A program made the translations under genes and the position numbers. Source: Treponema sp. (GTDB lineage Bacteria > Spirochaetota > Spirochaetia > Treponematales > Treponemataceae). Taken from it: a DNA stretch of 64,000 nucleotides. Each line of letters starts with the position of its first letter. Position 1 is the first letter of the stretch. This document shows, piece by piece, positions 51,926 through 62,840 of the stretch. Under the pieces are notes generated by a model, which was given only the letters and a program-made list of their open reading frames with translations, was not told the origin of the DNA and did no database searches. The DNA lies in assembly GCA_017446265.1 (NCBI GenBank), contig JAFSRD010000027.1:1-64000 (forward strand). The letters run 5' to 3'.

Positions 51926-52061
51926 GAAAAACTGCACAGGGCAGCAAAGCATCTGGGCAGTTTTCGCGGTAACTGTGCTTTTGCAGAGTTGTCTAAAATT
52001 GTGTGTTGGCGCCATGCACGATGCGGCATTTATAAATGAACGCATTATATTTTTAGACAGC
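51926..52061 (+). terminator. Two inverted repeats between spoVG and tRNA-Gln
   Basis: GAAAAACTGC (51926-51935) pairs with GCAGTTTTC (51957-51965), a hairpin without T tail. Further on, GTTGTCTAAAA (51988-51998) pairs with TTTTAGACAGC (52051-52061) over a 52-base loop. The second ends 22 bases before the tRNA. No gene lies in this interval. Confidence 0.5.
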
Positions 52062-52082
52062 TTCTGTTCAACATGTTTTTAT

Positions 52083-52155
52083 TGGGACGTCGGCAAGCGG
52101 TAAGCCCCCGGCTTTTGGTGCCGGTATTCCACAGGTTCGAATCCTGTCGTCCCAG
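52083..52155 (+). tRNA. tRNA-Gln (TTG)
   Basis: Cloverleaf: acceptor TGGGACG/CGTCCCA, D arm with AAGCGGTAAG, anticodon stem CCGGC/GCCGG with loop TTTTGGT (anticodon TTG), T arm with GGTTCGAATCC, discriminator G. CCA is not encoded. Confidence 0.96.
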
Positions 52156-52276
52156 CTATATGGAGAGATCTCGTGTTGATTTCCGCCATGCGGAATCAGT
52201 ACAACTGTAAATGCAGTGTTTTTTTTGAAAATATGAGCTCTGTTTTGTGTGGCGGAGTGATATAAGGAGTTCGAAA

Positions 52277-52831
52277 ATGGATCAGGCAATTATCAATGCA
52301 AAAACTCGTACGACGACTGGTAAAACAGCAGCAAAGCGGTTGCGTGCTGCAGGTCGTCTTCCCGCTGTCATGTACGACGCAAAAGGTGTGGCAACAATGC
52401 TTGAGATTGACGAGAATGAGTTTAACAAAGTGTGGCGCGCCATTACGCCGACAACGCTCGTTTCATTGAAAATAGACGGTTCTGAAGCGCACGATGCGTT
52501 CATCAAAGATACAGAATACAGCATTCTCAACGACAGGGTGCTCCATGCGGATTTTTTTGAGCCGTCCGCAGAACAGCTGCTTACAGCAAAGTTTAAGGTG
52601 TCGTATACGGGAACGTCGAGCGGCGTTCTCAAAGGCGGCTTTATGCTCAAGCATTTGCCGGAAATACAGGTAAAGGCTGTGGCAAAGAAAATGCCGCACG
52701 CCGTTGTTGCAGACATCTCTGCGCTTGAAATAGGCGATGTGCTCCGTGTTAAAGATTTAAAGCTTGGCGAGGGGGTTGCTGTTCTTACAGACGGTGATTC
52801 GCCGCTTGTGAGCATAAAGCCCGCGCGATAA
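52277..52831 (+). CDS. rplY: Ribosomal protein L25, Ctc form
   Basis: The 5S rRNA-binding L25 with the C-terminal TL5/Ctc domain, 184 residues. The L25 half (1-92) includes RLRAAGRLPAVMYD; the beta domain follows (93-184), with KGGFMLKHLPEIQVKA. AAGGAG lies before the ATG at 52277. It follows tRNA-Gln, as in other treponemes. Confidence 0.93.
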   Translation: MDQAIINAKTRTTTGKTAAKRLRAAGRLPAVMYDAKGVATMLEIDENEFNKVWRAITPTTLVSLKIDGSEAHDAFIKDTEYSILNDRVLHADFFEPSAEQLLTAKFKVSYTGTSSGVLKGGFMLKHLPEIQVKAVAKKMPHAVVADISALEIGDVLRVKDLKLGEGVAVLTDGDSPLVSIKPAR

Positions 52832-52940
52832 CATGCTGTATCATTTTGACGGACAGTCAAAAACGGCATGATGTTATAGCTATTTTTGTTTTAAAATCAT
52901 TTTATTAAATAGACTACCGCGTAAAATACGAGATACGGGC

Positions 52941-54446
52941 ATGAGCCAAGACGATGCAGTAAGCGTGCAGTTTATCAATCGCGTGCGGGAATCGCTTTTT
53001 GAGTGCGGCATAGATGTTTTGTTGCGCGAAACAAAAACCGCACAAAATGGCGTAGTGCAGGTGGCGGCGCAACGCGGAACTGAAGTGCTGTCGTGCGGAA
53101 CAGAGCACATTCAGCTCGGTGTTGCTGTTTCAGGAGGCGCAGATTCTGTTGCGCTTTTTGTTGCGCTTGCACACATTTTAAAAACTTTGCCTGCCGCGCT
53201 TCACGTAATTACCATAAATCACAATATGCGAAGCGAAAAAGAATCGCTTGGTGACGTGCAGCATGTACAGCAGCTATGCACTGATTTTGCTGCGCGCGGC
53301 TTTTCTGTTGACTGCACATGCGTGACGTTTGAGCGCGGGGCTGTTGCGCAGTGTGCAGAACAGCGCGGCGGCGGCAAAGAAGAAGCTGCCCGTTTTTTAC
53401 GATATAAAGCGTTTGAAGATTTTGCCGCGCAAAAAAATCTTTTTAAACTATGCCTCGCGCACACAAAAAATGACAACGTAGAGACTGTGCTTATGCGCTT
53501 TTTGCACGGTGGTAGCGCGCTCGGCATAAAAAAAACGCGCGGTATTTTTGCGCGGCCGCTCCTCAATGTGACGCGCGCAGAAATAGAGCGGTTTTTGAAC
53601 GCGCAGCACATTTCATGGCGCACCGACAGCACAAATGACGACATATCGTATGAGCGGAACAAGATGAGGCGTGTTGTTATTCCGTTTCTCAATACTGCTG
53701 TTCCCGAGTGGCAAAGTGCTGTGCTTTTGCGCGCGCAAAAAACTGCGGAAGATGATGACGCTCTTTCTGAAATTGCTGCACACATTTCGTGGCGCGCAGA
53801 CGAATCTAAAAAAATGCTGTGCCTGGAGCGCGTTTCATTTTGTGCGCAAAAGCGTGCGGTGCAAATGCGGTTGTTGTATCGCGCGTTTAACGAGGTGGCG
53901 CAAAATGCTGTGGCAAGCCGCGTACCGTATCGATTTGTGGAGCGCATTTGTAACGCCGCGCGCAGTTCAAGCGTTTTTAAAGAAAGCGTTGCGGGCGTTT
54001 GCGTTGAGCTCGACGAGCGGACGGTATGTGTAAAAAAAGCGGAAGCAAGCACATTAGGCGGCGAGCAAAACGTGGCTGACTGCGGTTTTTTTGCTATAGT
54101 GGAGCGCGCAGGCACATATTCGCTTCCATTTGGAACTATTTCTGCAACAGTTGCTGCGGACGGAAAAATGGAGCTCGCGTTTGAACGTGAAACCACGGCG
54201 CGGGAATCATGCGTGTGTCATGTGCCTGTTTCGTTTCCGTTTTGCATACGGAGTCGTCAGGTTGGCGATGAAATTGCGACTGCACACGGTGGTGCAAAAG
54301 CTGTTTCAGATATTTTTTCAAATTGGAAAGTGTCGCTTGCAGATAGAGCGCGCATTCCGCTTGTGCAGGAACTGCCGTCGCAGGAGATTGTGTGCATTTT
54401 GGGAAGTGTGTGCGGCTATAGTGACTGGACAGTAAAACGCCGATAA
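52941..54446 (+). CDS. tilS: tRNA(Ile)-lysidine synthase
   Basis: TilS turns the wobble C of the AUA-reading tRNA-Ile into lysidine. The 501 residues have the PP-loop SGGADS (near 65), INHNMR, AHTKNDNVETVLMRFLHG and RTDSTNDD, all TilS hallmarks. A C-terminal TilS_C-like domain ends near 500 (IRSRQVGDEI, FSNWKVSLADRARIPL). A 60-residue N-terminal extension precedes the PP-loop. The ribosome site is poor. Confidence 0.92.
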   Translation: MSQDDAVSVQFINRVRESLFECGIDVLLRETKTAQNGVVQVAAQRGTEVLSCGTEHIQLGVAVSGGADSVALFVALAHILKTLPAALHVITINHNMRSEKESLGDVQHVQQLCTDFAARGFSVDCTCVTFERGAVAQCAEQRGGGKEEAARFLRYKAFEDFAAQKNLFKLCLAHTKNDNVETVLMRFLHGGSALGIKKTRGIFARPLLNVTRAEIERFLNAQHISWRTDSTNDDISYERNKMRRVVIPFLNTAVPEWQSAVLLRAQKTAEDDDALSEIAAHISWRADESKKMLCLERVSFCAQKRAVQMRLLYRAFNEVAQNAVASRVPYRFVERICNAARSSSVFKESVAGVCVELDERTVCVKKAEASTLGGEQNVADCGFFAIVERAGTYSLPFGTISATVAADGKMELAFERETTARESCVCHVPVSFPFCIRSRQVGDEIATAHGGAKAVSDIFSNWKVSLADRARIPLVQELPSQEIVCILGSVCGYSDWTVKRR

Positions 54447-54465
54447 TACATTGAGGTTGTGTAAA

Positions 54466-56610
54466 TTGTATACGATAAAAAAAATAGCGCGTGTCATTTT
54501 GTTCAGCACGTTGCTTTTTGTCAATTTTTCTGCATTGCTTTTTGCGCAGAACGCGTCGCTTGCCGCTGCAAACAGAAAAACTGCCGTCCGCTTTTTAAAG
54601 CTTGCCGAAGATTATCTTACGCAGCGCATATGGAGCAGCGCGCTTGCCCAAGCGCAGATGGGGCTTGCTTATGACGACACCGTTGCAGACTTGTGGTACA
54701 TTCAGGCGGCATCGCTCATCAATCTTGGGAAGAGCCGTGCGGAAGTGCTGCCGCTTGTTGCAAAAGCGCTCACTGAAGGCGAGTGGGTGGATTACAATCG
54801 AGATGGCGCGCGCATTCTCTATGCAGATTTGTTGTGTGACACGGGCAGCTACGAACAGGCGCTCGGTGTGCTTGATGCATTGCCATTCATCTATTCTGCC
54901 GATGCTGAATACATCAGGATAAAATCATACTACAGAATGAAAACTGATGATGCTGTTGAAAAAGCTCGCAGCAAAGTGAACAGCGCGCGAAAAATTTATC
55001 CAAAAGACATGCGCTTTCCCCGCCTCTTTTTTCGCTACGAATACGCAATGAAAAGTGACAGCACGCCTGTACTCGTGCAATCTATTGCAAATTCATTCAT
55101 CGCGAAAATGCCTGAATACGACAATCCCGATGCGGAACTCGAAATATATGCCGCGCTTTTTGCAGAAGGCGAAGCGCAAAAACGAATGCTACAGGCGTTT
55201 GCCGCGCACAATATGGAGCATCCGTTGTATGCGGCAGCGGCAGTTTCTGCGGGGCTGCTTGCACAGCAGCGCGCGCTCAAATATTTTTTTGATTTTGCAG
55301 ATAAGTCTATTCCGCTGTGGATGCTGCTTGAATTTGCGCACGTTGTTACGGAGCAGGACGTAAAGAATGATTTTGCTGCGCGCCTTACTGCATATGACGG
55401 CACGCTCACAATAGACACAAACGGCGACTTGGAGCCGAATCTCATTGTAGCGTATTCACGCGGTCGCCCTGCATCAATTACGTGGGACGCAAATAACGAC
55501 AATGTATACGAGTGGAGCGCAACATGCGATTTTGGCGTGCCTGTTTCGCTCGACGTGATGAGTGGCGGCATTGCAGTCCATTACGGAACATATCCTGCAA
55601 TAGCTACGGCAACATTTAAAGGAAGAGATGACAACGTGGGCGACGTAACATTTCACCTCGTTGATGAAACATATATGTGGACGCCGTTTGCCATCATAGC
55701 GCAGGAGCAGTTGAAAAATCATCTGCATGTTGATTTTTTTGTTCCTGTCGTGAACACGGACGTTGCACCTATTGCTTCTGATGCGCTTTTTGCGGCGGCA
55801 TCAAGCTATGAAGTGCCGAGCAGCGAACGCGACGGTGGCATGATCACGTTCACAGTGCTCGACGGAAAAGTGCAAACGGCAGATTATTATTCTTACGATG
55901 CGCTTTACGCGCATGCTGTTTTTGAAAACGGGCTGCCTTCCATGCGCTCAATAGACAACGATGGCGATGGCATTTTTGAAACGGTAGAAGTGTTCGGTTA
56001 CGACCCGGAAAATGTGTTGCGAAACGCATATGCTGATGCAGCGCAAATCGCCGCGAATTTATTTGGACTTCCTGCCGACACTGGCATATATGTCAAGATG
56101 ATTCAGATTGACAGCGACGCGGATACTGTTATAGACTTTGTAGAAGAATATTTTGCTGACAGCGGGAAACGAACAACATGGGATATTGACGGCGATGGCT
56201 TGTGGGACATGCAGCATGTGCGTCATCCGCAAAAAGCAGGCGAGCATCTCATAGAAGATTCGTCGTTCTATCTGCTTCCGGAGCGCACGCTTGTTACCGT
56301 GACGAGTATTGACAACACGCCGTCAAAAGTCGTTTCAAATGGTGTGGAGCGCGAAGTATATTCGGGAAAAAAAAGCGGCGTGTATTGGATTGGGAAAAAT
56401 GGCTCTGAAGAAGACGAAACGCGTGCGCTTGAGGCGCTTGCCAATACGGTGCAAGGCATTTCTGTGCTCGTGGAAAGCGGCAGGCGGCAGCTGCTTGCTG
56501 TGCGTGTAAGCAATAATTGCTACGTGAGCATTATGTCGGAGCAAGAAACTGCGGAGCTCGAAGAAGAAGCGCCGCTTGAGGCAGAGCGCGTTGATACACA
56601 CATTGAGTGA
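54466..56610 (+). CDS. Periplasmic TPR protein with calcium-type loops
   Basis: A 714-residue exported protein: signal peptide (about 1-28), then TPR-like helices (about 35-240). A beta-rich C-terminal part carries repeated DxDxD[GA]-type loops: DTNGDLEPN, DANNDNVYEW, DNDGDGIFET, DSDADTVIDF, DIDGDGLWDM. These are EF-hand/dockerin-like calcium loops. Treponemal homologues of unknown function exist. The start is TTG 54466, nine bases after GAGG; TTGs at 54451 and 54457 lie in or before that site. It lies between tilS and a second HtrA. Confidence 0.75.
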   Translation: MYTIKKIARVILFSTLLFVNFSALLFAQNASLAAANRKTAVRFLKLAEDYLTQRIWSSALAQAQMGLAYDDTVADLWYIQAASLINLGKSRAEVLPLVAKALTEGEWVDYNRDGARILYADLLCDTGSYEQALGVLDALPFIYSADAEYIRIKSYYRMKTDDAVEKARSKVNSARKIYPKDMRFPRLFFRYEYAMKSDSTPVLVQSIANSFIAKMPEYDNPDAELEIYAALFAEGEAQKRMLQAFAAHNMEHPLYAAAAVSAGLLAQQRALKYFFDFADKSIPLWMLLEFAHVVTEQDVKNDFAARLTAYDGTLTIDTNGDLEPNLIVAYSRGRPASITWDANNDNVYEWSATCDFGVPVSLDVMSGGIAVHYGTYPAIATATFKGRDDNVGDVTFHLVDETYMWTPFAIIAQEQLKNHLHVDFFVPVVNTDVAPIASDALFAAASSYEVPSSERDGGMITFTVLDGKVQTADYYSYDALYAHAVFENGLPSMRSIDNDGDGIFETVEVFGYDPENVLRNAYADAAQIAANLFGLPADTGIYVKMIQIDSDADTVIDFVEEYFADSGKRTTWDIDGDGLWDMQHVRHPQKAGEHLIEDSSFYLLPERTLVTVTSIDNTPSKVVSNGVEREVYSGKKSGVYWIGKNGSEEDETRALEALANTVQGISVLVESGRRQLLAVRVSNNCYVSIMSEQETAELEEEAPLEAERVDTHIE

Positions 56611-56629
56611 CACGCTGTTTGAGGTAAAG

Positions 56630-58330
56630 ATGAATTGTGCTGATGTAATCAATAAATCTGTCGCATGCAGCGTAGCACGATATGCTCGTAAAATATTGCA
56701 GTTGCGGCTTGTCGCTATGGTAATTTTTTTTGCGCTTTGTTTTTTATATGTGCTGATTTCATGCCGATCGCTCCATGAGCCGAAGTCAGTATACGAGCGA
56801 TTGAACTACACTGAAGCAGATGTGTATGAAAACGAAAAAAAGCGCATTATAAAACTTGCAGAGTCGGCTCCTGTCGAAGCGTTGTGGAGCGCGAAACTCT
56901 TGGGCGACGAGGAAGCTGTTGCGGTCTCTGCGCAAAAGACGCTTGAATTATATAACAAATCTATTGGCGAAAAAAAATTTCTCGATGCACTAAAATATTT
57001 CCGCTCGCTTAAATCAAGCGGCGAAGGAAAACTGCTTCCAAGAACGGCAAGCGAGGAAACGCTGCGTTCCTATGTGCTCCACGATGTGCCCGGACTTTCT
57101 GTTGCCGAGCAGCATTTGCCAAAAACGATTGCAGATTGCATAAACGCAACAGTTACCGTCTGGGTGGCGCGCGGCATTGCGATTAAAAACGGCATGGGCT
57201 ATGCAGATAACGTGATAGGTTCTGGTTTTTTTATCGACAAGCGTGGTTACATAGTGACAAATTATCACGTCATTGAAGATATGGTGAACCCAAAAAACGA
57301 GCGGTATTCCCGTCTGTATGTAAAACTCGCTTCTGACAGCGACACGCGCATTCCTGCAAAAGTTGTAGGGTACGATGCAGTGCTCGACTTGGCGCTGCTC
57401 AAAGCGGAAGTAGATGCGCCGTTTGTGCTTGCACTCGGAACAAGCAGCGACTTGGAAGTAGGCGACAGAGTTTCTGCAATCGGAACGCCGCTCGGACTCG
57501 ACGGCACGCTTACACAGGGCATTGTTTCTGCAATAGGCAGAAAACTTTTTACAACAGGAAGCGTATTGCAGATTGATACGGCAATCAATTCGGGCAATTC
57601 CGGCGGTCCGCTCATAGATTCGCATATGCGCGTGCAGGCAGTTGTGTTTGCAGGCATACGGGAGTTGCAGGGATTGAACTTTGCAATTCCCGTTGAATAC
57701 TTGCGCCAAAATTTGCCAGTGCTTTATCGTGGCGGCGCGCTTAAACATGCCTGGACCGCTTCGTACGGGCACACAAAAAAAAGCAGTGACGGCAAGGAAA
57801 ATCTTGGGCTTGAAGTGCAGTACGTTATGCCCGGTGGGAGCATGCACCGCGCAGGATTTATGTCTGGCGATGTCATTACATCGTTCGACGGAAAAAAAGT
57901 AAGTTCAATTGAGACGATGCAGGATATTTTGCGGAGTTACACGCCAGACACGATTGGTATTTGTGAATTTTTGCGCGGCGATGAAAAGCACGCGCAGCTT
58001 GTGTACCTTGCCCCACGCCCTGAAAATCCAGGCCATGAAATCTATAATAGTGACTTAATAACGGGTTCGTTCGTTCCGATTTTTGGCATGAAGCTTGTGG
58101 CTGCTTCCACATCAAGCCGCCGCGCATTTGCCGTCACAGAAATTATCAATGGAAGTATTGCGGACGAGACGGGCTTTTCGGAGAACGACCCCATAAATAT
58201 TTCTTCAGTCAATTTCAGCGACGACAACAGCAGGTTGCACGCTTCAATTTATACGCGCCGCCGTAAAAAAGGATTTCTCGACATTGGCATGGTGCTTTCA
58301 GCTGTGCTCGACAGCCCGTATTATTTTTAA
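56630..58330 (+). CDS. Second HtrA-type serine protease, divergent
   Basis: 566 residues. A lipoprotein-like signal ends VLISC (Cys45), followed by a helical region of about 130 residues not found in DegP. The trypsin domain has His213 (TNYHVIED), Asp253 (LDLALLK) and Ser324 (NSGNSGGPL). One clear PDZ (about 385-460, GLEVQYVMPGG) is followed by a C-terminal beta domain of 100 residues. ATG 56630 follows GAGGTA. Adjacent to the TPR protein (19 bases), so the two may cooperate. Confidence 0.87.
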   Translation: MNCADVINKSVACSVARYARKILQLRLVAMVIFFALCFLYVLISCRSLHEPKSVYERLNYTEADVYENEKKRIIKLAESAPVEALWSAKLLGDEEAVAVSAQKTLELYNKSIGEKKFLDALKYFRSLKSSGEGKLLPRTASEETLRSYVLHDVPGLSVAEQHLPKTIADCINATVTVWVARGIAIKNGMGYADNVIGSGFFIDKRGYIVTNYHVIEDMVNPKNERYSRLYVKLASDSDTRIPAKVVGYDAVLDLALLKAEVDAPFVLALGTSSDLEVGDRVSAIGTPLGLDGTLTQGIVSAIGRKLFTTGSVLQIDTAINSGNSGGPLIDSHMRVQAVVFAGIRELQGLNFAIPVEYLRQNLPVLYRGGALKHAWTASYGHTKKSSDGKENLGLEVQYVMPGGSMHRAGFMSGDVITSFDGKKVSSIETMQDILRSYTPDTIGICEFLRGDEKHAQLVYLAPRPENPGHEIYNSDLITGSFVPIFGMKLVAASTSSRRAFAVTEIINGSIADETGFSENDPINISSVNFSDDNSRLHASIYTRRRKKGFLDIGMVLSAVLDSPYYF

Positions 58331-58338
58331 GGTGATTT

Positions 58339-60150
58339 ATGACAGGCATGAACTACAAGCGCAATTTTTGCATTACTGCACACATTGACCACGGAAAATC
58401 GACGCTCTCCGATAGACTCATTCAAAAAGGCAACATTATTGATGTGCGCAAAATGAAAGACCAGCTGCTCGACAATATGGATATTGAGCGCGAGCGTGGC
58501 ATCACAATTAAAAGTCAGGCGGTGACAATTCCGTACAGAGCGAAAGACGGCAACGACTACGAGCTCAATTTTGTTGACACTCCCGGACACGTCGATTTTT
58601 CGTATGAAGTTTCACGTGCAATCGCTTCGTGTGAAGGTGCGCTTTTGTTAATTGATGCCACGCAAGGAGTTGAGTCGCAGACAGTAAGCAACATGTATAT
58701 GGCGCTTGAGCATGATTTAACAATCGTGCCCGTTATTAATAAAATTGACTTGGCATCTGCCGATGTCGAAGGTACAAAAGCGCAAATTACAAAAGAGCTC
58801 GGGCTTGACGGCGATGCTGCCATATCTGTGTCTGCGAAAACTGGCGAAGGCGTTGACGACTTGCTTGAAGCGATTGTTAATTTTTTCCCACCGCCACAGG
58901 GAGATCCCGCGGCAAAGACGCGCGCGCTTATCTTTGACTGCGACTACAACGAATACCGCGGTGTTATCGTTCACGTGCGCGTCATGGACGGCTGCATAAA
59001 AAAAGATGATGTTATCCGCATGATGAGCAATGGCGCTGAATACAAAGTTGAGCAGACAGGCATTTTTAAAATCGATTTTGAAGAGACTGTCGCACTTGAA
59101 GCAGGCGATGTCGGTTACATCATTGCAGGCATCAAGACGGTGGGAGATGTACGCGTTGGCGACACGATTACGCTTGCAGCTAACCCCGTTGCAGAAGCTC
59201 TTCCAGGATTTAAAGATGTAAAGCCTGTCGTGTATTCGTCAATTTATCCTATGGACTCAAACGAATACGAGGAACTAAAAAATGCGCTTGAAAAACTAAA
59301 GCTCAACGATGCGAGCCTCATCTATGAAAAAGACAATTCGCTTGCGCTCGGAAACGGATTTCGTTGCGGCTTCCTTGGACTTTTGCATCTCGAAGTGATT
59401 CAAGAGCGGCTTGAGCGCGACTATGACCAGTCAGTTATTTTTACCGCTCCTTCCGTGCGCTACAAACTTTTGCTCACAAGTGGAGAGGAAGTGTTCATAG
59501 ACAATCCGTCAGAATATCCTGACGGCAGAATTAAAAGCGCAGAGGAGCCATACATAAGGGCAGCGATTATTACGCCGTCGCAGTATTTGGGCGCGCTCAT
59601 GGAGCTGTGCAAGCAAAAGCGTGGAGAGCAGACGAACATGGTGTACCTCGATGAAAAGCGCGTTGAGCTTACCTACGAAATGCCGCTCTCCGAAGTGCTT
59701 TTTGATTTTTACGACAAGCTCAAAAGCTATAGTCGTGGCTATGCATCGTTTGATTACGACATAATCGGCTACCGTCCTACGCGGCTGGTAAAAGTTGATT
59801 TTCTTGTGAACGGCAAACCTGTTGACGCGCTTTCGCAGCTCACATTTGAAGACAACGCATCCGAGCGCGCGCATAAAGTCTGTGAACGGCTTAAAGGCGA
59901 AATTGCACGGGAGCAGTTTAAAATTGCAATTCAAGGGGCAATTGGCGGGCACATCATTGCACGCGAAACGGTGAATCCTGTACGCAAAGATGTGCTTGCA
60001 AAATGTTACGGCGGCGACATTACGCGAAAGCGCAAACTCCTCGAAAAACAAAAAGAAGGCAAGAAGCGCATGAAAATAGTGGGCAATGTAGCAATCCCGC
60101 AGTCAGCGTTTCTCGCGGTGCTCAAAGAAAACGAGAACGAAAAACGCTGA
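58339..60150 (+). CDS. lepA: Elongation factor 4 (LepA)
   Basis: A back-translocating ribosomal GTPase of 603 residues. G domain: AHIDHGKSTLSDRL, RGITIKS, DTPGHVDF, NKIDL. Domain II and the EF-G-like V domain follow, then the LepA-specific C-terminus with GGDITRKRKLLEKQKEGKKRMK. AAGGTG precedes the ATG; eight bases separate it from the protease gene. Confidence 0.96.
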   Translation: MTGMNYKRNFCITAHIDHGKSTLSDRLIQKGNIIDVRKMKDQLLDNMDIERERGITIKSQAVTIPYRAKDGNDYELNFVDTPGHVDFSYEVSRAIASCEGALLLIDATQGVESQTVSNMYMALEHDLTIVPVINKIDLASADVEGTKAQITKELGLDGDAAISVSAKTGEGVDDLLEAIVNFFPPPQGDPAAKTRALIFDCDYNEYRGVIVHVRVMDGCIKKDDVIRMMSNGAEYKVEQTGIFKIDFEETVALEAGDVGYIIAGIKTVGDVRVGDTITLAANPVAEALPGFKDVKPVVYSSIYPMDSNEYEELKNALEKLKLNDASLIYEKDNSLALGNGFRCGFLGLLHLEVIQERLERDYDQSVIFTAPSVRYKLLLTSGEEVFIDNPSEYPDGRIKSAEEPYIRAAIITPSQYLGALMELCKQKRGEQTNMVYLDEKRVELTYEMPLSEVLFDFYDKLKSYSRGYASFDYDIIGYRPTRLVKVDFLVNGKPVDALSQLTFEDNASERAHKVCERLKGEIAREQFKIAIQGAIGGHIIARETVNPVRKDVLAKCYGGDITRKRKLLEKQKEGKKRMKIVGNVAIPQSAFLAVLKENENEKR

Positions 60151-60220
60151 CAGTTTTGTTGCGCTATCTGTGATGTATGGAAAAAAATACCCCGCATAAA
60201 CAGCGGGGTATTTTACTTGA

Positions 60221-61945
<1,725 letters not shown>

Positions 61946-62000
61946 TCATTTTTTTATGGGAAAAGCGCGTAAAAACGACATTTGTACACAATTTAAAAGC

Positions 62001-62840
62001 ATGAAAGTATGTAAATTTTTATTGTGCCGCAAGATGCATTTTTTGCGTTTTGCCTGTGCTGTGTTGCTTGCTATAAGCTTGTCGGCGTGCACATTTTCTC
62101 ATCGAACGACATCTGTGTCGTTTGCGCTGCCTGCATGGCCGCAAGATGCGGGTTTTCCGTCACTTGCATATTGGCATGTATATTCCACAAACGGCGCAGA
62201 TTGTGTAGTGCAATCGGAAATCGCTTCAATTTCGCTTGAGGTCTCTCCTATAACGCCTGTTGCAATCATAGCGCAGCCCATAACAAAACACGGCGAAAGA
62301 GAAGCAGCATTTTTCCATCCTGCAGGCTGTGTATACCCTGCGACAAACGAAATCACCTGGCAAAACGGATTTGCTGCAGCAACATGCATGAACCTGTACA
62401 ATGCTTCGTCAAACGAAAAAGTTGAAACAGCGCGCTATCTTGCTTCATTCAACTGGAAAAAAATGTGCGACTCTGTTTTAGCAAAGTCAAACAATACATT
62501 GTACGACCCGTGGAAAGCTGACATGCATGCTGTATGCTCCTCGATTGCAGCTCATTCGTTCAGCGTGTCGTTGCTTGCCATGAAACGGACGATGGAAATT
62601 GAAATGGCATTTCTTGCACAACTTGCAACGGCACGCGGCATGCATAATGCATATTTTTTACCGCAATATGTTCCGCTCTACGAAACGCAACGCGCATCGG
62701 GAAAGACAGTGGCAAAGCGCGGCGATGTGAACAGTTTTTTATGCACGGAGCAAACGATTGCCGTAGTAATGCCGCCCGCAACAGGAAGTGTGATGACACT
62801 TGAAATATCAGCCGTACCAGTATACACTGGTAGGAAATGA
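62001..62840 (+). CDS. Lipoprotein of unknown function beside groEL
   Basis: A 279-residue lipoprotein; signal ends at Cys in ISLSAC. Mature part with FPSLAYWHVYSTNG near its start and helical segments in the second half. Homologous small lipoproteins lie next to groEL in other treponemes. Function unknown. The start is uncertain: ATG 61956, 62001 or 62034 all keep the signal, and none has a ribosome site. Its stop overlaps the next start (ATGA), so the two are coupled. Confidence 0.65.
   Translation: MKVCKFLLCRKMHFLRFACAVLLAISLSACTFSHRTTSVSFALPAWPQDAGFPSLAYWHVYSTNGADCVVQSEIASISLEVSPITPVAIIAQPITKHGEREAAFFHPAGCVYPATNEITWQNGFAAATCMNLYNASSNEKVETARYLASFNWKKMCDSVLAKSNNTLYDPWKADMHAVCSSIAAHSFSVSLLAMKRTMEIEMAFLAQLATARGMHNAYFLPQYVPLYETQRASGKTVAKRGDVNSFLCTEQTIAVVMPPATGSVMTLEISAVPVYTGRK

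Noticed and set aside
53219-54196. 325-codon minus-strand frame across tilS
   Set aside because: Antisense to tilS, Ser/Arg/Thr-rich, no domain or start signal.
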